A stretch of DNA of 64,000 bases from positions 440,001 through 504,000 of the forward strand of contig NZ_KK073872.1 of NCBI RefSeq assembly GCF_000585335.1, given 5' to 3'. A program made the translations under genes and the position numbers. Position 1 is the first letter of the stretch. Every line of letters begins with the position of its first letter. The notes below the pieces were generated by a model. It had not been told where the DNA came from, searched no databases, and saw only the letters and a program-made list of their open reading frames with translations. The stretch is from Cloacibacillus evryensis DSM 19522 (lineage in GTDB: Bacteria; Synergistota; Synergistia; Synergistales; Synergistaceae). Shown in pieces: positions 26,096-35,692 of the stretch.

Positions 26096-28097
26096 GATTC
26101 TTACCTCCGTTTATGGCGCTCCGTTTTTTTAAAACCGAAGCGGCAAACGGAAGGACCATAAAGAGCGAAAGCCAGCCGTAACCGCCTCCATTGCAGCCGC
26201 CTGAACTGTGCGAACCGCCGTCGGGGGCTTTTTCCTCCGCCGTGTTGACGACGACGTCGGCTGAAAGCTCCGACCCGTCCACCGTATAGGCAGAAAGCAG
26301 ATACTGGGCCCCCGGCACGTATTTGAGCAGGGTCGCCTTCAACTGTCTCGAACTGCCGACGTGCGTCAACTCTATGTCGTCGACCGCCGCCGCGTCGCCC
26401 GAGGTCACCTTAAGGTCCCAGCGTAAAACGGGATACGACACCTCTTCCGCCGGCAGCAGAGAGGCGGTTATGATCTTTGAATCGCCGGCGCCCGTCAGCG
26501 TGACAGACTCCGCGTCAAGCGCGAGAGAGGTGAGCATCACCTTGGTGACGGCGGCGTAGGTCTTTGCCGTCCATGAATTTTCACCGAGGAAGCCGTTTGT
26601 CGAGGCCAGTATATATGTCGCGCCCGCTTTGACGCCCCTGACCAGCGCGCTTTCTCTGACAGAGGAGACTATCGAGGCGACGGTGCTGTCGGCCGTCCCC
26701 CATGACCAGGCGAGACCGTCCGTTTTTCCCGCGGCGGAGGGGAAGGAGATCGCCTTCTGCGTATAGCTTTGGTTCTCCAGTATCCGCACCGTCGGCGCGG
26801 AAATGAGCGCGACGGGCGTCAGCTCGGCGGCGTCGGTCACCTTCGTAACGCTGAGTTTGAGCCTATTTTCGGGAATGTCGACGTCGGCCGCGTAACAGTC
26901 TGAGGGGAACCCCTCTCCCGCCAGCCACTCGCATTGATACATTTTAATATTAGTGGGTTCCGGAATGAATCCTACTAAACTTCCCGCGTGGCCGGAGGAG
27001 TCGGTCTTCATTACGGACGAACAGTGTTCAAAGTCAAGGTCCTGGCTGTTGTCTTTGACACCGGCAATGCCGCCGGCGTTCACAAAGGCGTCTCCCGCCG
27101 CCGCCGACCTGATCTTTATGCTTCCCTGCGCCGAACATCCCACTATTGCCTGCCATTGAACGACTCCTGCTATCCCGCCGGCGTTATTCATATATCCGGC
27201 GCGGTTGATGTTAACCGTGGGATGCTGTCCGCCGATGACGTCAATGTCGCATGAGACGGCGCAATTCGTGAGAGCGGCCCCCGTGCCGGTGGTGCCGGCA
27301 ATGCCCCCCGCGCTGACTGGGCCCACGGCCTCGGCGTTCTTTATCGAACCGCTGAAAAAGCAGTTTTCTATCGGCTGGTTGGCATTTCCACAGAGGCCGC
27401 CCAAGCAGGTAACGGTAGTGTTTTTGTCGTTTCCCGAGTTATCGGTGGTTATATACGCCTCGGCGCTGCAGTTGCGAAGCACCATGGCGCCATATCCGGC
27501 TATCGCTCCGACATATCCGTCGCCGTACCCCTTTACGCTGCCTTTAAAGGAACAGTTTTCTATCGAGCTGGTCGCGGCTGCTCCCTGCGCCCAGCCGGCG
27601 ATGCCGCCGACGCGGTAACCCAGATAGTCTCTTCCCGCGATGGTTTCCGGAGCGACGGAGACATTTCCCGTGACGTTGAGGTTCCTGATATTTAAGGTGA
27701 GACCACCGTTGAGTATGCCGAAGAATCCGATATACTCTCCGCCCGGCGCTCCGCACTTGATAGCGCCGAGGCCGCCTACGGTGTATCCCTGGCCGTCAAA
27801 CAATCCTTTGAATGTTTTCCCCGTTATCCCGATACCCGTCCACACCTTGCCGCCCAGGTCGATATCTTTTCCGAGCTTTACCGTCTTGTTGAGAAAAGTT
27901 TGCGTCCCGTCGTTGACGAGCTTCGCGAGTCCCGCGAGCTCCTCCGGCGTGTTGATCGTAAAGGTGACGTCGGCGGAGTTCGCCTCGTACCAACTGACGT
28001 CGGCGGACTCAATCCAGTCCGCCGCCCGCGCGCTGCCGGCCGGCAATAGAAACGCCGCCATAAGCGCGATAAACATAAATAATATTTTTCTTGACAT
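26088..28097 (-). CDS. GLUG-repeat surface protein with Synergist-CTERM tail (unit C, first gene)
   Basis: 669 residues: signal peptide (cut after ARA), opening SWYEANSADVTFTINTPEEL, then at least five GLUG-like repeats (about 120-380), each of the form GGIAG…NCs (YVGAIAGYG…LRNCSAE, CLGGLCG…IENCFFSG, AGGIAGTTG…LTNCAVS, NAGGIAGVVQ…IVGCSAQG). Ig-like domains follow to about 620. The tail is HSSGGCNGG, a hydrophobic helix, then KKRS with an unusual extra nine or so residues. It is the first gene behind the cobalamin riboswitch at 28390 and is paralogous to the protein at 31272. Confidence 0.82.
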   Translation of the reverse strand: MSRKILFMFIALMAAFLLPAGSARAADWIESADVSWYEANSADVTFTINTPEELAGLAKLVNDGTQTFLNKTVKLGKDIDLGGKVWTGIGITGKTFKGLFDGQGYTVGGLGAIKCGAPGGEYIGFFGILNGGLTLNIRNLNVTGNVSVAPETIAGRDYLGYRVGGIAGWAQGAAATSSIENCSFKGSVKGYGDGYVGAIAGYGAMVLRNCSAEAYITTDNSGNDKNTTVTCLGGLCGNANQPIENCFFSGSIKNAEAVGPVSAGGIAGTTGTGAALTNCAVSCDIDVIGGQHPTVNINRAGYMNNAGGIAGVVQWQAIVGCSAQGSIKIRSAAAGDAFVNAGGIAGVKDNSQDLDFEHCSSVMKTDSSGHAGSLVGFIPEPTNIKMYQCEWLAGEGFPSDCYAADVDIPENRLKLSVTKVTDAAELTPVALISAPTVRILENQSYTQKAISFPSAAGKTDGLAWSWGTADSTVASIVSSVRESALVRGVKAGATYILASTNGFLGENSWTAKTYAAVTKVMLTSLALDAESVTLTGAGDSKIITASLLPAEEVSYPVLRWDLKVTSGDAAAVDDIELTHVGSSRQLKATLLKYVPGAQYLLSAYTVDGSELSADVVVNTAEEKAPDGGSHSSGGCNGGGYGWLSLFMVLPFAASVLKKRSAINGGKNHE

Positions 28098-28261
28098 CGT
28101 TATTTTTCCTCCTTGAAATCACTGCACTTTCTTTGACCCTGTCCTGAAACGCCAAGTCTCTAAAGGTATCAAGTAAAGCCGGGAAAAATAACGCCGCGCT
28201 TCTTTTCGTGAAACAAAAACAGCAACATTCTGGCTCCTTTCTCCGGAGCCGGAAAACCTTA

Positions 28262-28308
28262 CAAAAAGAGGGAGAGAGCGTTCGGCGATGCAAAACGACT
28301 CTCTCCCT
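28262..28308 (-). terminator. Terminator-like expression platform of the unit C riboswitch
   Basis: On the minus strand AGGGAGAGAG pairs with CTCTCTCCCT across a 20-base loop and is followed by CTTTTTG. It lies between the aptamer and the first GLUG gene, as expected for transcriptional control. Confidence 0.75.
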
Positions 28309-28389
28309 TAAAAATATATACGACATCTGTACGCATATAAAATACATGCGGAAGATCGCCGTTCTGCGCCCACTGCGCGTCGCTAACTC

Positions 28390-28600
28390 CGAATCCCCGG
28401 TAGGTCTTCTGGCTTTCGTTCATCCTACTTTACGAAGGCGTTGATGTCCGCTTTCGCATAAACGGCTTGAACTCATAGTCAATGGTTCCGCCGTTTTCCG
28501 CGTCTTCTCACCTTGCGGCAATGACATAATGCGGTTTCGTCCCGATTACAGCAGCAGGGGCTGCCCCGGCATATACCGGATTCCCTGACTCCGCAGATCC
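28390..28600 (-). promoter_or_regulatory. Cobalamin riboswitch (unit C)
   Basis: Read on the minus strand, GGGAATCCGGT…GCCGGGGC, the CTGCTGTAATCGGGACG core and GTAGGATGAACGAAAGCCAG followed by AAGACCTACC are the conserved elements of the adenosylcobalamin aptamer. A terminator-like hairpin lies about 90 bases downstream. It controls the GLUG-GLUG-propeller unit at 28097-22282. Confidence 0.92.
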
Positions 28601-28865
28601 TGAAATTTCATTATACAGTCTAACATGTGAATTATTTCTGTCAAGAACAGGTTCTTGTCAGGATAAACGCCTGTTCATGCAATTGCGTTGGAATGATAAA
28701 CTGCGATTTTGTGCTATGCTCTTTCATTGCTCTGGCCTCCGAGCCGGAGTCTGGTGTCGTTGGTTTTGCTTTACAAGCGGTGGCGGAGCAAACCTGAAGC
28801 CTCTGGATGCTGGGTCAAGCCCGGCATGACAAGATAAATCGCGATGTTTATTATGAGATACTATA

Positions 28866-28895
28866 AGAGCGGGCCGGGAAATTCCGGCCCGCTCT
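28866..28895. terminator. Terminator at the end of unit B
   Basis: AGAGCGGGCCGG-GAAATT-CCGGCCCGCTCT perfect hairpin, downstream of the GLUG gene that ends at 28950. A similar hairpin and flank occur at 39551-39620. Confidence 0.8.
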
Positions 28896-28949
28896 TTGCG
28901 GAGGAGAATTTTCACCGCTGCGGGGACAGCGGGAAAATTGTGAGGTAGG

Positions 28950-31253
28950 CTATTTTTTGCCGCGCCTTCTCAGAAGCGGCAGCGCCGCGAGCAGTGCTAA
29001 CACGGCGAAACCGCCGTTGCAGCCGCCGCTGCTGGAGGACTGTTTCTGCGAGGTCTTTATCAGCGCGAGCGGGTCGACGATGGAGCATTCCGTCGGGTCG
29101 ATGTCGTAAGCGCCGCCGTCCTTCACATATACCACGAGCTTGTAGCTCTTGGACGCCTCAATGGCTCCGTCAGCCGCCAGGACGGAGTCGTCCATGTTCT
29201 GGATCGTGAAGTGGCCGTCCGTATAGTCGGCCGCCGCCGCGGCGTATGTGAGGAAGGTTCCCGTTCCGTCCGGCCGCGTCTTTACGAGCTTGACCTCCTG
29301 CGGCGTGTCCGCCATGAGCTTATCGCCGCTGATGATGAAGGCCGTCACCGCCGTGGCGCCGGCAGCCGAGACCTGGGTTTTGAAGAGCGGAAGCAAAACA
29401 GCCTTTTCAAGGACGACCTTGTCGTCGGAGATCGCGTTTACGATCGCCTTCTGCGCGACGGAGTCCTCGAGATAGACGACGCCGTTCCCGTTGACTTTGA
29501 ACGAGCTCATCGAAGCGCCGAGCGTCTTCACGAGCGTGGCGAGCTGCGACGAGTTGATCCCGTTCGCCTTGACCGCCTCCGTTTCGGCGGTCACGACCCC
29601 GCCGACCGGCAGGATGCTCGATATCTCTTCGCCCTCAATGACAGAGGTCGTTATTGTGACAGAGGCCGAAGCGCCGCCGTCTTCCGCCGTCGCCGTCAGG
29701 GTGTATCCGGCGGCTGTCGTTCCGGCCCGGCGCAGTGTGACGGTCGCGCTGCCGTCGGCGTTTTCAACAAGGGCGATGTCGGAGTCCTGGGCGCCGCCGC
29801 TCGCGGCGCTTATCGTCCACTTGACCCTCTGGTTTTCCGCGTCGGAGGGTTTGCAGGCGGCGGTGAACAGGCGGCTCTCGCCCTCCGTCAGCGCCTCGGC
29901 GTTCCCGCTGATGTTTATTTCGGAGACGGTGATCGTCTTTGACGTCACTTTGAGGAGGCCTCCCGGCGTCACGGCGATGTCCGTGCTGGCCGCGTCCACG
30001 CCGAGGATTCCGGTGACGGAGGCGCTGACGGGGTAGAAGCCCTCTTTATCGGCCCTGACGGTTATCTTTGAGGTTCCCGCGCCCGATACGATCGTGAGGC
30101 CGTCGGCGACGGTCCAGTTGTATTTCAGCGCGGAGGCGTCGCCGGTCGGGGGGTAGGCGGCCGCTTCGATGACGCGCGTCTCGCCTGTTTTCAGCGTTTT
30201 GAAGCTGTCGGGCGTCAGCACGACCGAGGCGATCGGCAGCAGCGCGGGATCGGTGACGCGTCCCTCGGTCTTACTGCCGCCCCAGCCAAATTCAGGCTGC
30301 CCCTCTTTCGCGTAGAGCCAGTAACATTCCGTGTATCCGTAACCGTAGGCGCCGACGATGCCGCCAGTGTAGTTAGGCTGTCCGCCCATGACGTAGTCCG
30401 AGGTGGAGACGCAGTATTTCGTCGTCGAGTTGAAGCCGCCCCAGATCCCGCCGGCGTCTGCCATGCTCACGATCGAAGAGCACATCGCGACGCAGTTTTC
30501 CGTCGCGCCCCTGTACCAGTAGCCGAAGCCCGCAATGCCGCCGGAGTAGGCCGCGCCTACCGAGGACTTAATGCTGCCATAGGTGACACAGTTGCGCACC
30601 TTGCCGCCGCCGATCAGCGAGGCGACGACGCCGGCGTAAGCGTTGCCTTGGCCGGAGGCGTCGAGGTCACAGCTGACGATACAGTTGTAGACGTAGCCGT
30701 CCGTCCAGCCGACGAGGCCCGCCGCGCCGGAGCTCACCTTGTTGGTGACGGAGCCCTCAACATAGACGTTCTGTATCGTGCCGGTCGCCGCGAGGTAGCC
30801 GAAGAGCCCTGTGGTGTTGCTGATCGTGCCGTTTTTGTCGATCTTGCTTCCGGTCCCCTTGGGCATGTATTCGCCCGTCGAGATGAGCATCCCCGTTATT
30901 TTATGGCCGCCGCCGTCAAAGTGTCCGGCGAAACCGCGGAGGTTGCCATAGGCGACCATCCAGCCGATGGGTATCCACTCTTTTTTCGCGAGGTCGACGT
31001 CGAGCGTGAGCGTCACATATTTGTCCTTGAAGTCGTCGGAGCCGGCGTTGACGAGGGCGGCAAAGCCCGCGAGCCCCTCCGCGTCCGCGATCCGGTACGG
31101 ATCGTCGACCGTGCCTTTGGCGGCCGCGGGGCCGTCGTACCAGCTCGTGTCCGTCTTCCAGAACTCCGCCGCCGCCGCGGGGCTGAGCGCGGAGAATGCT
31201 AGGAGCAGTGCGAGCGCCAGCAGGTAAAGTTTGTTTGAGTAAGATTTTTTCAT
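28950..31253 (-). CDS. GLUG-repeat and Ig-like surface protein with Synergist-CTERM tail (unit B, second gene)
   Basis: 767 residues: signal peptide (cut near AAAAEF), opening TDTSWYDGPAA…DPYRIADAEGLAGFAAL, GLUG-like repeats about 150-300 (TTGLFGYLAATG, AAGLVGWTDGYVYNCIVS, YSGGIAGFGYWYRGATENC, DAGGIWGGF). Ig-like segments and the pre-tail domain follow (MADTPQEVKLVKTRPDGTG, YDIDPTECSIVDPLALIK). The end is SSSGGCNGG, a helix and RRRGKK. It matches the protein at 23672 almost domain for domain. It follows the gene at 31272 after 18 bases and shares its riboswitch. Confidence 0.83.
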   Translation of the reverse strand: MKKSYSNKLYLLALALLLAFSALSPAAAAEFWKTDTSWYDGPAAAKGTVDDPYRIADAEGLAGFAALVNAGSDDFKDKYVTLTLDVDLAKKEWIPIGWMVAYGNLRGFAGHFDGGGHKITGMLISTGEYMPKGTGSKIDKNGTISNTTGLFGYLAATGTIQNVYVEGSVTNKVSSGAAGLVGWTDGYVYNCIVSCDLDASGQGNAYAGVVASLIGGGKVRNCVTYGSIKSSVGAAYSGGIAGFGYWYRGATENCVAMCSSIVSMADAGGIWGGFNSTTKYCVSTSDYVMGGQPNYTGGIVGAYGYGYTECYWLYAKEGQPEFGWGGSKTEGRVTDPALLPIASVVLTPDSFKTLKTGETRVIEAAAYPPTGDASALKYNWTVADGLTIVSGAGTSKITVRADKEGFYPVSASVTGILGVDAASTDIAVTPGGLLKVTSKTITVSEINISGNAEALTEGESRLFTAACKPSDAENQRVKWTISAASGGAQDSDIALVENADGSATVTLRRAGTTAAGYTLTATAEDGGASASVTITTSVIEGEEISSILPVGGVVTAETEAVKANGINSSQLATLVKTLGASMSSFKVNGNGVVYLEDSVAQKAIVNAISDDKVVLEKAVLLPLFKTQVSAAGATAVTAFIISGDKLMADTPQEVKLVKTRPDGTGTFLTYAAAAADYTDGHFTIQNMDDSVLAADGAIEASKSYKLVVYVKDGGAYDIDPTECSIVDPLALIKTSQKQSSSSGGCNGGFAVLALLAALPLLRRRGKK

Positions 31254-31271
31254 GGCTTTATCCCTTCCCCT

Positions 31272-33299
31272 CTATCCTTTTTTCCGGAAAAGAAGCGCGC
31301 AGGGCAAAAACAGCGCGAGCGCCGCGAATCCCGCGAATCCCGCGTTGCAGCCGCCGGAGGAGCCGCCGCCCGACGGCTGCGCGGCCGTGGCGGTCAGCAG
31401 TATCGAGTCGGTCAGCGACGAATCGTCGACGCCCCCCGCCGTAATGCGGTAGACGGCGCCCTCGACGTGGTTTTTCAGCGTCACCTTCGCCTTGAGGCTG
31501 CTGTCGCCGAAGGATAGGAGAATATCGTCCGCAGAGGCGTTATCTCCGGATACCACCTCGTATGTCCACTTAAGGACCGGGTAGGAGGGGGTGTCGGAGT
31601 CGGGCAGGATCGTCGCCGTGATATCGGCGCTCGCTCCCGCCGCGTCAAGCGATATCGCCCGCGGCGAGAGTTCGAGCCCCTCCATCTTCACGCGGTAGAC
31701 CGCCGTGCCCGTCACCGGAGTGTAGGTGTTTTCGCCGCCAAGCAGATTACCGCAGGAGAGGTTTATCTTGGTGAAGCCGGCAGCCAGCCCCCTGACGAGC
31801 GCCGATGCGCCGTCGGCCGTGAGGGATGCCACGGATGGGTCTGAGACGTTCCATGAGATCATTACGTCGCTTTTGTTGTAGGCAGCGGTGGGATATACTG
31901 TCGCCGCAAGTGTGAATGATTTGTTTTCAACGAGCCTGATCAGCGGCGTTGTGAGCACGGCCGAGGCCGGCAGATTTGATTCGGATTCCACCGCGTCGTT
32001 GCTGACGATCGCCTTATCTATCCCTATATCTCCGCTGATCTCATTCCAGTTTCCCGCAAGCGGCGCAGGAACGCCTTCGCCCTTAACCCAACGGTTGTTT
32101 ATTATTTTGCATTTGTCCTCTACTTCCCACTCGTTTGTCCAGCGATAAACATATCCCACCAGCGCACCGGCGCAGGCTTTTTCGGGTAGCAGGCTGGAGG
32201 CCGATACTTTGCAGCTGACGGAGCTGTTGTGCGCGTAAGTGTTTCCGCCTGTGCCTGTGACGCCGGCTATTCCGCCGGCCGCTACCCAGTTTTTGCCGTC
32301 TTCGGCATGGAGCTTAACGGTTCCCGCTACGGCGACGTTATTGATGGGACCATCGTTATACCCGGCGACGCCGCCCGCGCAGTTGTAGTCCGAATAGCTG
32401 TCAGTACCAAGACCGCCGCTGACGTCAATGTCGGCGGAAACTACGCAGTTCTGAATGATACAGTTGTTCGAAGAGTTTTCACCGATGATACCGCCGACAC
32501 GCATCCTTGAGAGGTTATCATCGTATTTGATAGAGCCGGTGAAGGCCGAGTTCTCAATCGTGGATTTGGAAAAATTTTTGCCCAAAATGCCGCCGATTAT
32601 CATATAAGCGCCCGCTTTTGCGTTCGCGGCGTCGGCTGTAATGTCGGCGCTCGCGGAGCAGTTGCGGATAGTGCCCGCTTCGTTGTAGCCGATTATACCG
32701 CCGTTAACTTTCCCGGTCATGCCTCTGAGGCGGCCTGTAAAGCTGCAGTTTTCGACGGGTTCGGAATAATAGAGGCGTCCCGCCACGGTGCCGATATAGT
32801 TGTATTTGTCGCCCGAAGCAACGACGTCGCCTTTGAGGATGAAATTCTTGACCGAAGAGTATTGTCCAAGGCAGCCGAAGAGGCCATAATCGCCGTATTT
32901 GTCGGAGGGAAGCGGCGTTATTGTGCCGAGTCCGCTTATCGTATGTCCCCTGCCGTCAAAAGCGCCGGCGAACTTGGCGTTATAATTTCCCACCGGCGAC
33001 CAGACTTTGCCGGAAAGATCTATATCCTTCGCGAGGATTATCATCCGTCCCTTGAAGTCGTTCTTTTTCCCCTCCGCGTCGCCGCTGCCGACGATGACGG
33101 CAAGGCCGGCGAGCTCTTCGGGTGTGCTTATCGTATACGACGAGGCCTCTTTGTCGCTCTCATACCACGCGGTGTCCGCGCTCTCGACCCACGAGCCGTC
33201 CTGCGAGGCGCAGGCCGCCATGACGAGGAGCGTCAGCATCGCAAGCAGCGCAAAGCAGGCGCAGCGCTTTCTTTTGAATGCCGCCAACAAATCAAACAT
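31272..33299 (-). CDS. GLUG-repeat surface protein with Synergist-CTERM tail (unit B, first gene)
   Basis: About 675 residues. I start at the ATG giving MFDLLAAFKRK because AAAGGGG lies upstream; a longer frame begins 11 codons earlier. The signal segment ends LLVMAACAS, so a lipobox-like cysteine may also be present. Opening TAWYESDKEASSYTISTPEEL, GLUG-like repeats about 120-370 (GLFGCLGQ, GTVAGRLYYSEPVENCSF, GGIIGYNEAGTIRNCSAS, GGIIGENSSNNCIIQNCVVS, AAGGIAGVTG), Ig-like segments, then SGGCNAG, a helix and FRKKG. It is paralogous to the protein at 26088 and lies behind the cobalamin riboswitch at 33510. Confidence 0.83.
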   Translation of the reverse strand: MFDLLAAFKRKRCACFALLAMLTLLVMAACASQDGSWVESADTAWYESDKEASSYTISTPEELAGLAVIVGSGDAEGKKNDFKGRMIILAKDIDLSGKVWSPVGNYNAKFAGAFDGRGHTISGLGTITPLPSDKYGDYGLFGCLGQYSSVKNFILKGDVVASGDKYNYIGTVAGRLYYSEPVENCSFTGRLRGMTGKVNGGIIGYNEAGTIRNCSASADITADAANAKAGAYMIIGGILGKNFSKSTIENSAFTGSIKYDDNLSRMRVGGIIGENSSNNCIIQNCVVSADIDVSGGLGTDSYSDYNCAGGVAGYNDGPINNVAVAGTVKLHAEDGKNWVAAGGIAGVTGTGGNTYAHNSSVSCKVSASSLLPEKACAGALVGYVYRWTNEWEVEDKCKIINNRWVKGEGVPAPLAGNWNEISGDIGIDKAIVSNDAVESESNLPASAVLTTPLIRLVENKSFTLAATVYPTAAYNKSDVMISWNVSDPSVASLTADGASALVRGLAAGFTKINLSCGNLLGGENTYTPVTGTAVYRVKMEGLELSPRAISLDAAGASADITATILPDSDTPSYPVLKWTYEVVSGDNASADDILLSFGDSSLKAKVTLKNHVEGAVYRITAGGVDDSSLTDSILLTATAAQPSGGGSSGGCNAGFAGFAALALFLPCALLFRKKG

Positions 33300-33403
33300 A
33301 ATAATGATCCCCTTTCTTACGTTCAGGTTCAAGCAAAAAACATTCTCCCGATGTCCTCAACCGCTGTTTTCCCCGGCGATCACCCCTTTTCAGAGAATTT
33401 TCA

Positions 33404-33443
33404 TAAAAAAGCGGAGAGCCATCAACGACGACAGCTCTCCGCT
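33404..33443 (-). terminator. Terminator-like expression platform of the unit B riboswitch
   Basis: AGCGGAGAGC pairs with GCTCTCCGCT on the minus strand, followed directly by TTTTTT; located between aptamer and gene. Confidence 0.82.
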
Positions 33444-33504
33444 ACGGACACATGTGACAATAGTCCAAATGTTAGGGCCGGCGCTCCATCTGAGCTGCCT
33501 AGGC

Positions 33505-33655
33505 AGTTTCCTCTCCGCGCCAGGTTTCCCGGCTCCCGTTCATCCTCGGCCGCGCCTTCTCATCCTTTCGGACAATGGCTTACGCGGCTTCGTCGCGGTT
33601 ACGGTGACAGTGGTCGCTCCGGCATCACACCGGATTCCCATACTTCGCGAAAAGG
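33505..33655 (-). promoter_or_regulatory. Cobalamin riboswitch (unit B)
   Basis: Minus-strand elements GGGAATCCGGTGTGATGCCGG, GACCACTGTCACCGTAACC and GAGGATGAACGGGAGCCGGG followed by AAACCTGGCG fit the cobalamin aptamer. It directly follows the end of the TonB receptor gene and leads into the GLUG pair of unit B. Confidence 0.9.
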
Positions 33656-33691
33656 CCGATATTCAATTATCCCGCCGTGCTCAGCGGCTCC

Positions 33692-35668
33692 TTAGAACGT
33701 CCACATCAGGGTCGCATAGAATGCCCTGCCTTGTATCGGATACCAGAGCGTGCGCTCCGGTCCGTTGCCGGTGGCGAAGAGCAGCACGTCGGGGCCGGCG
33801 TTGAAGATGTCGTCTACGCCCACCACGAGTTTCAGGTTTTCCCTTATCAGATAGCGCACGCCGAAGCCCACGGTCGTGAGGTTGTCCCAGCCGACCTCGC
33901 CCTGCATGTCATAGTAGTTTTTGCCGATGTGGTGCAGCTCGGCAAAGAGCGTCGCGCGGTCGTCCTTCAATATTTTCCTGCTCACGCGCAGCAGCCCCTC
34001 CCATTCGGGCCGGTTGGGCAGCGGCGTATCGTACATATAGCCGGGGGTCTTGTTCGTGGCGTCCATCCATGTAGCCGAGAGATAAACGTCCCATTTGTCG
34101 CGTTTGACGGTGGCCTCCAGTTCGATGCCGGAGACCTCGGCATCGCCGATGTTCACGTACTGCGCGTAGCGCGGGTTGACCATCAGGTAGTCGATGAGGT
34201 TGTTGGATTTACGGTAGAAGTAGGTCAGCTCGGCCTTGACCTGCGCTTTGGACAGTTCTCCCTCCCAGGAGATACCGGCGTCATACTGTGTGCCGTCCTC
34301 CCATTCGAGCCCCGTGTTGGGGATGATGAAGGCGCCGTCGCCGTAAAGCTCGTAGAGGTTCGGCGCGCGGTTATAGGTGCCGCCCGTCACCTTCGCCGTC
34401 CAGCCTTTGCCGAACTTTTTTGTGAGCGCCGCGCCCCAGGAAAATTCCGTGACGCCCTCCGCCGAGTTCCACCTGACGATGGGGGTGAGCCAGAAGTCTC
34501 CCGCCTTGTTGAGGCTGATAGTGTCCTGTATCTGGCCGTTCCACGAGTTGCGCGTATGGTTCTCGCGGCCGCTGAATTTCTGCACGATGTCGCCGGTGGT
34601 GTGCAGTTCTTCGTTGTAGTAATTCCAGAGGAACTCTACGAGATGGCGGTCGCCGACCGGCAGAGAGCCGTCAACGGCGGTGCCGAAGCGCTTTGTCTCA
34701 TATTTATTATGCTGTTCGCCCCAGCCGCCGATGACGTCGCTCGGGTCGTCGTAGTCCTTGGTCTGGTTGAGGTATTCAAGGCGCAGGCCGAGGTCGAGGT
34801 CGCCGAGCTTCTGGCGGCGGCTCACGATCATGTTCCACTGGTCCGTCACCTGCGTGGCGCCCGCAACGCTGTCCGCTTTGTCGGCGCCGGGGGCCGAGTA
34901 GGGCAGCTCACGGTCGTTGCGTTTCCAGCCTCCCTCGATCTTCCAGTTGTCGTTATTCCATTTAAGCAGGACGTTGGAGTTCTTATAGCCGTTGTTCTGG
35001 CGGTTGGCGTTGTAGTCGTCGCCGGGAGTGTAGGGGGTGTTGTTGTCGTTCAAGTATTCAAAATCGCCGTCGGTGCGGTCGAAGTTGACGGAGGCCATGA
35101 AGGCGCCGCCGCCCAGGGGGCTGTTGTAGGTCGCGCCGCCGGTGAACCTTCCGAATGAGCCGACGCCCATGGTAACGGAGCCGCCGGCCTTTTCGGGTTT
35201 TTTGGTGATGATGTTGATGACGCCGCCCATCGAGGCGCCGCCGAAGCGCGCCGGGATATAGCCGCGGTAGACCTCTATGCGCTCGACGTTTTCCACGGGG
35301 ATCGTCGTGAGGTCGACGGCCGGTTCGCTGCCGAGGTTCATCAGCACACCGTCTACATAGACGGAGACCTGCGAGGCGGAGCTGCCGCGCACGGAGGCGG
35401 TGGTGTAGGCGCCGCGCCCCTTGGTCTCGATGATGTGCAGCCCCGGGACCTGTTTAAGGAGTTCGGGAAGGTTTTTCTGCTCTCCCTTCATCTCCTGCGG
35501 TTTGATGACGGTGACGGTGCCGGGCGACAGCAGCAGCTTGTCCTCTTCCCCCGCGTCGGCGGTGATCTTTTCCGCGGGCAGTTCCGCCGGCCGTTCGGCG
35601 GCCCCGGCGCCGCCCGGCGTCAGGCACAGTAACGATAATAACGCAATGGCAATAAAACTTTTTCTCAC
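33692..35668 (-). CDS. btuB: TonB-dependent outer-membrane receptor, BtuB-like (unit A, second gene)
   Basis: 658 residues: signal peptide (cut after GAGAAE), plug domain (about 50-165: VTVIKPQEMKG, NLPELLKQVPGLHI, ASVRGSSASQVSVYVDGV, VENVERIEVYRGYIPARFG, GGVINIITKKP) and a beta-barrel ending in the aromatic residue of YATLMWTF. The start is a GTG with GAGGGG upstream. It lies behind a cobalamin riboswitch together with a beta-propeller surface protein, so the most likely substrate is cobalamin or another corrinoid, imported with TonB energy. TonB/ExbBD and BtuCDF are not in this window. The name is by context; sequence alone says TonB receptor. Confidence 0.87.
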   Translation of the reverse strand: MRKSFIAIALLSLLCLTPGGAGAAERPAELPAEKITADAGEEDKLLLSPGTVTVIKPQEMKGEQKNLPELLKQVPGLHIIETKGRGAYTTASVRGSSASQVSVYVDGVLMNLGSEPAVDLTTIPVENVERIEVYRGYIPARFGGASMGGVINIITKKPEKAGGSVTMGVGSFGRFTGGATYNSPLGGGAFMASVNFDRTDGDFEYLNDNNTPYTPGDDYNANRQNNGYKNSNVLLKWNNDNWKIEGGWKRNDRELPYSAPGADKADSVAGATQVTDQWNMIVSRRQKLGDLDLGLRLEYLNQTKDYDDPSDVIGGWGEQHNKYETKRFGTAVDGSLPVGDRHLVEFLWNYYNEELHTTGDIVQKFSGRENHTRNSWNGQIQDTISLNKAGDFWLTPIVRWNSAEGVTEFSWGAALTKKFGKGWTAKVTGGTYNRAPNLYELYGDGAFIIPNTGLEWEDGTQYDAGISWEGELSKAQVKAELTYFYRKSNNLIDYLMVNPRYAQYVNIGDAEVSGIELEATVKRDKWDVYLSATWMDATNKTPGYMYDTPLPNRPEWEGLLRVSRKILKDDRATLFAELHHIGKNYYDMQGEVGWDNLTTVGFGVRYLIRENLKLVVGVDDIFNAGPDVLLFATGNGPERTLWYPIQGRAFYATLMWTF

Positions 35669-35692
35669 TTTGGCAGCCCCTCGCTTATATTT

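Noticed and set aside
26088-33299. GLUG proteins as adhesins unrelated to B12
   Set aside because: Not excluded by sequence, but two independent GLUG units each sit behind their own cobalamin riboswitch, which favours a corrinoid-related role.
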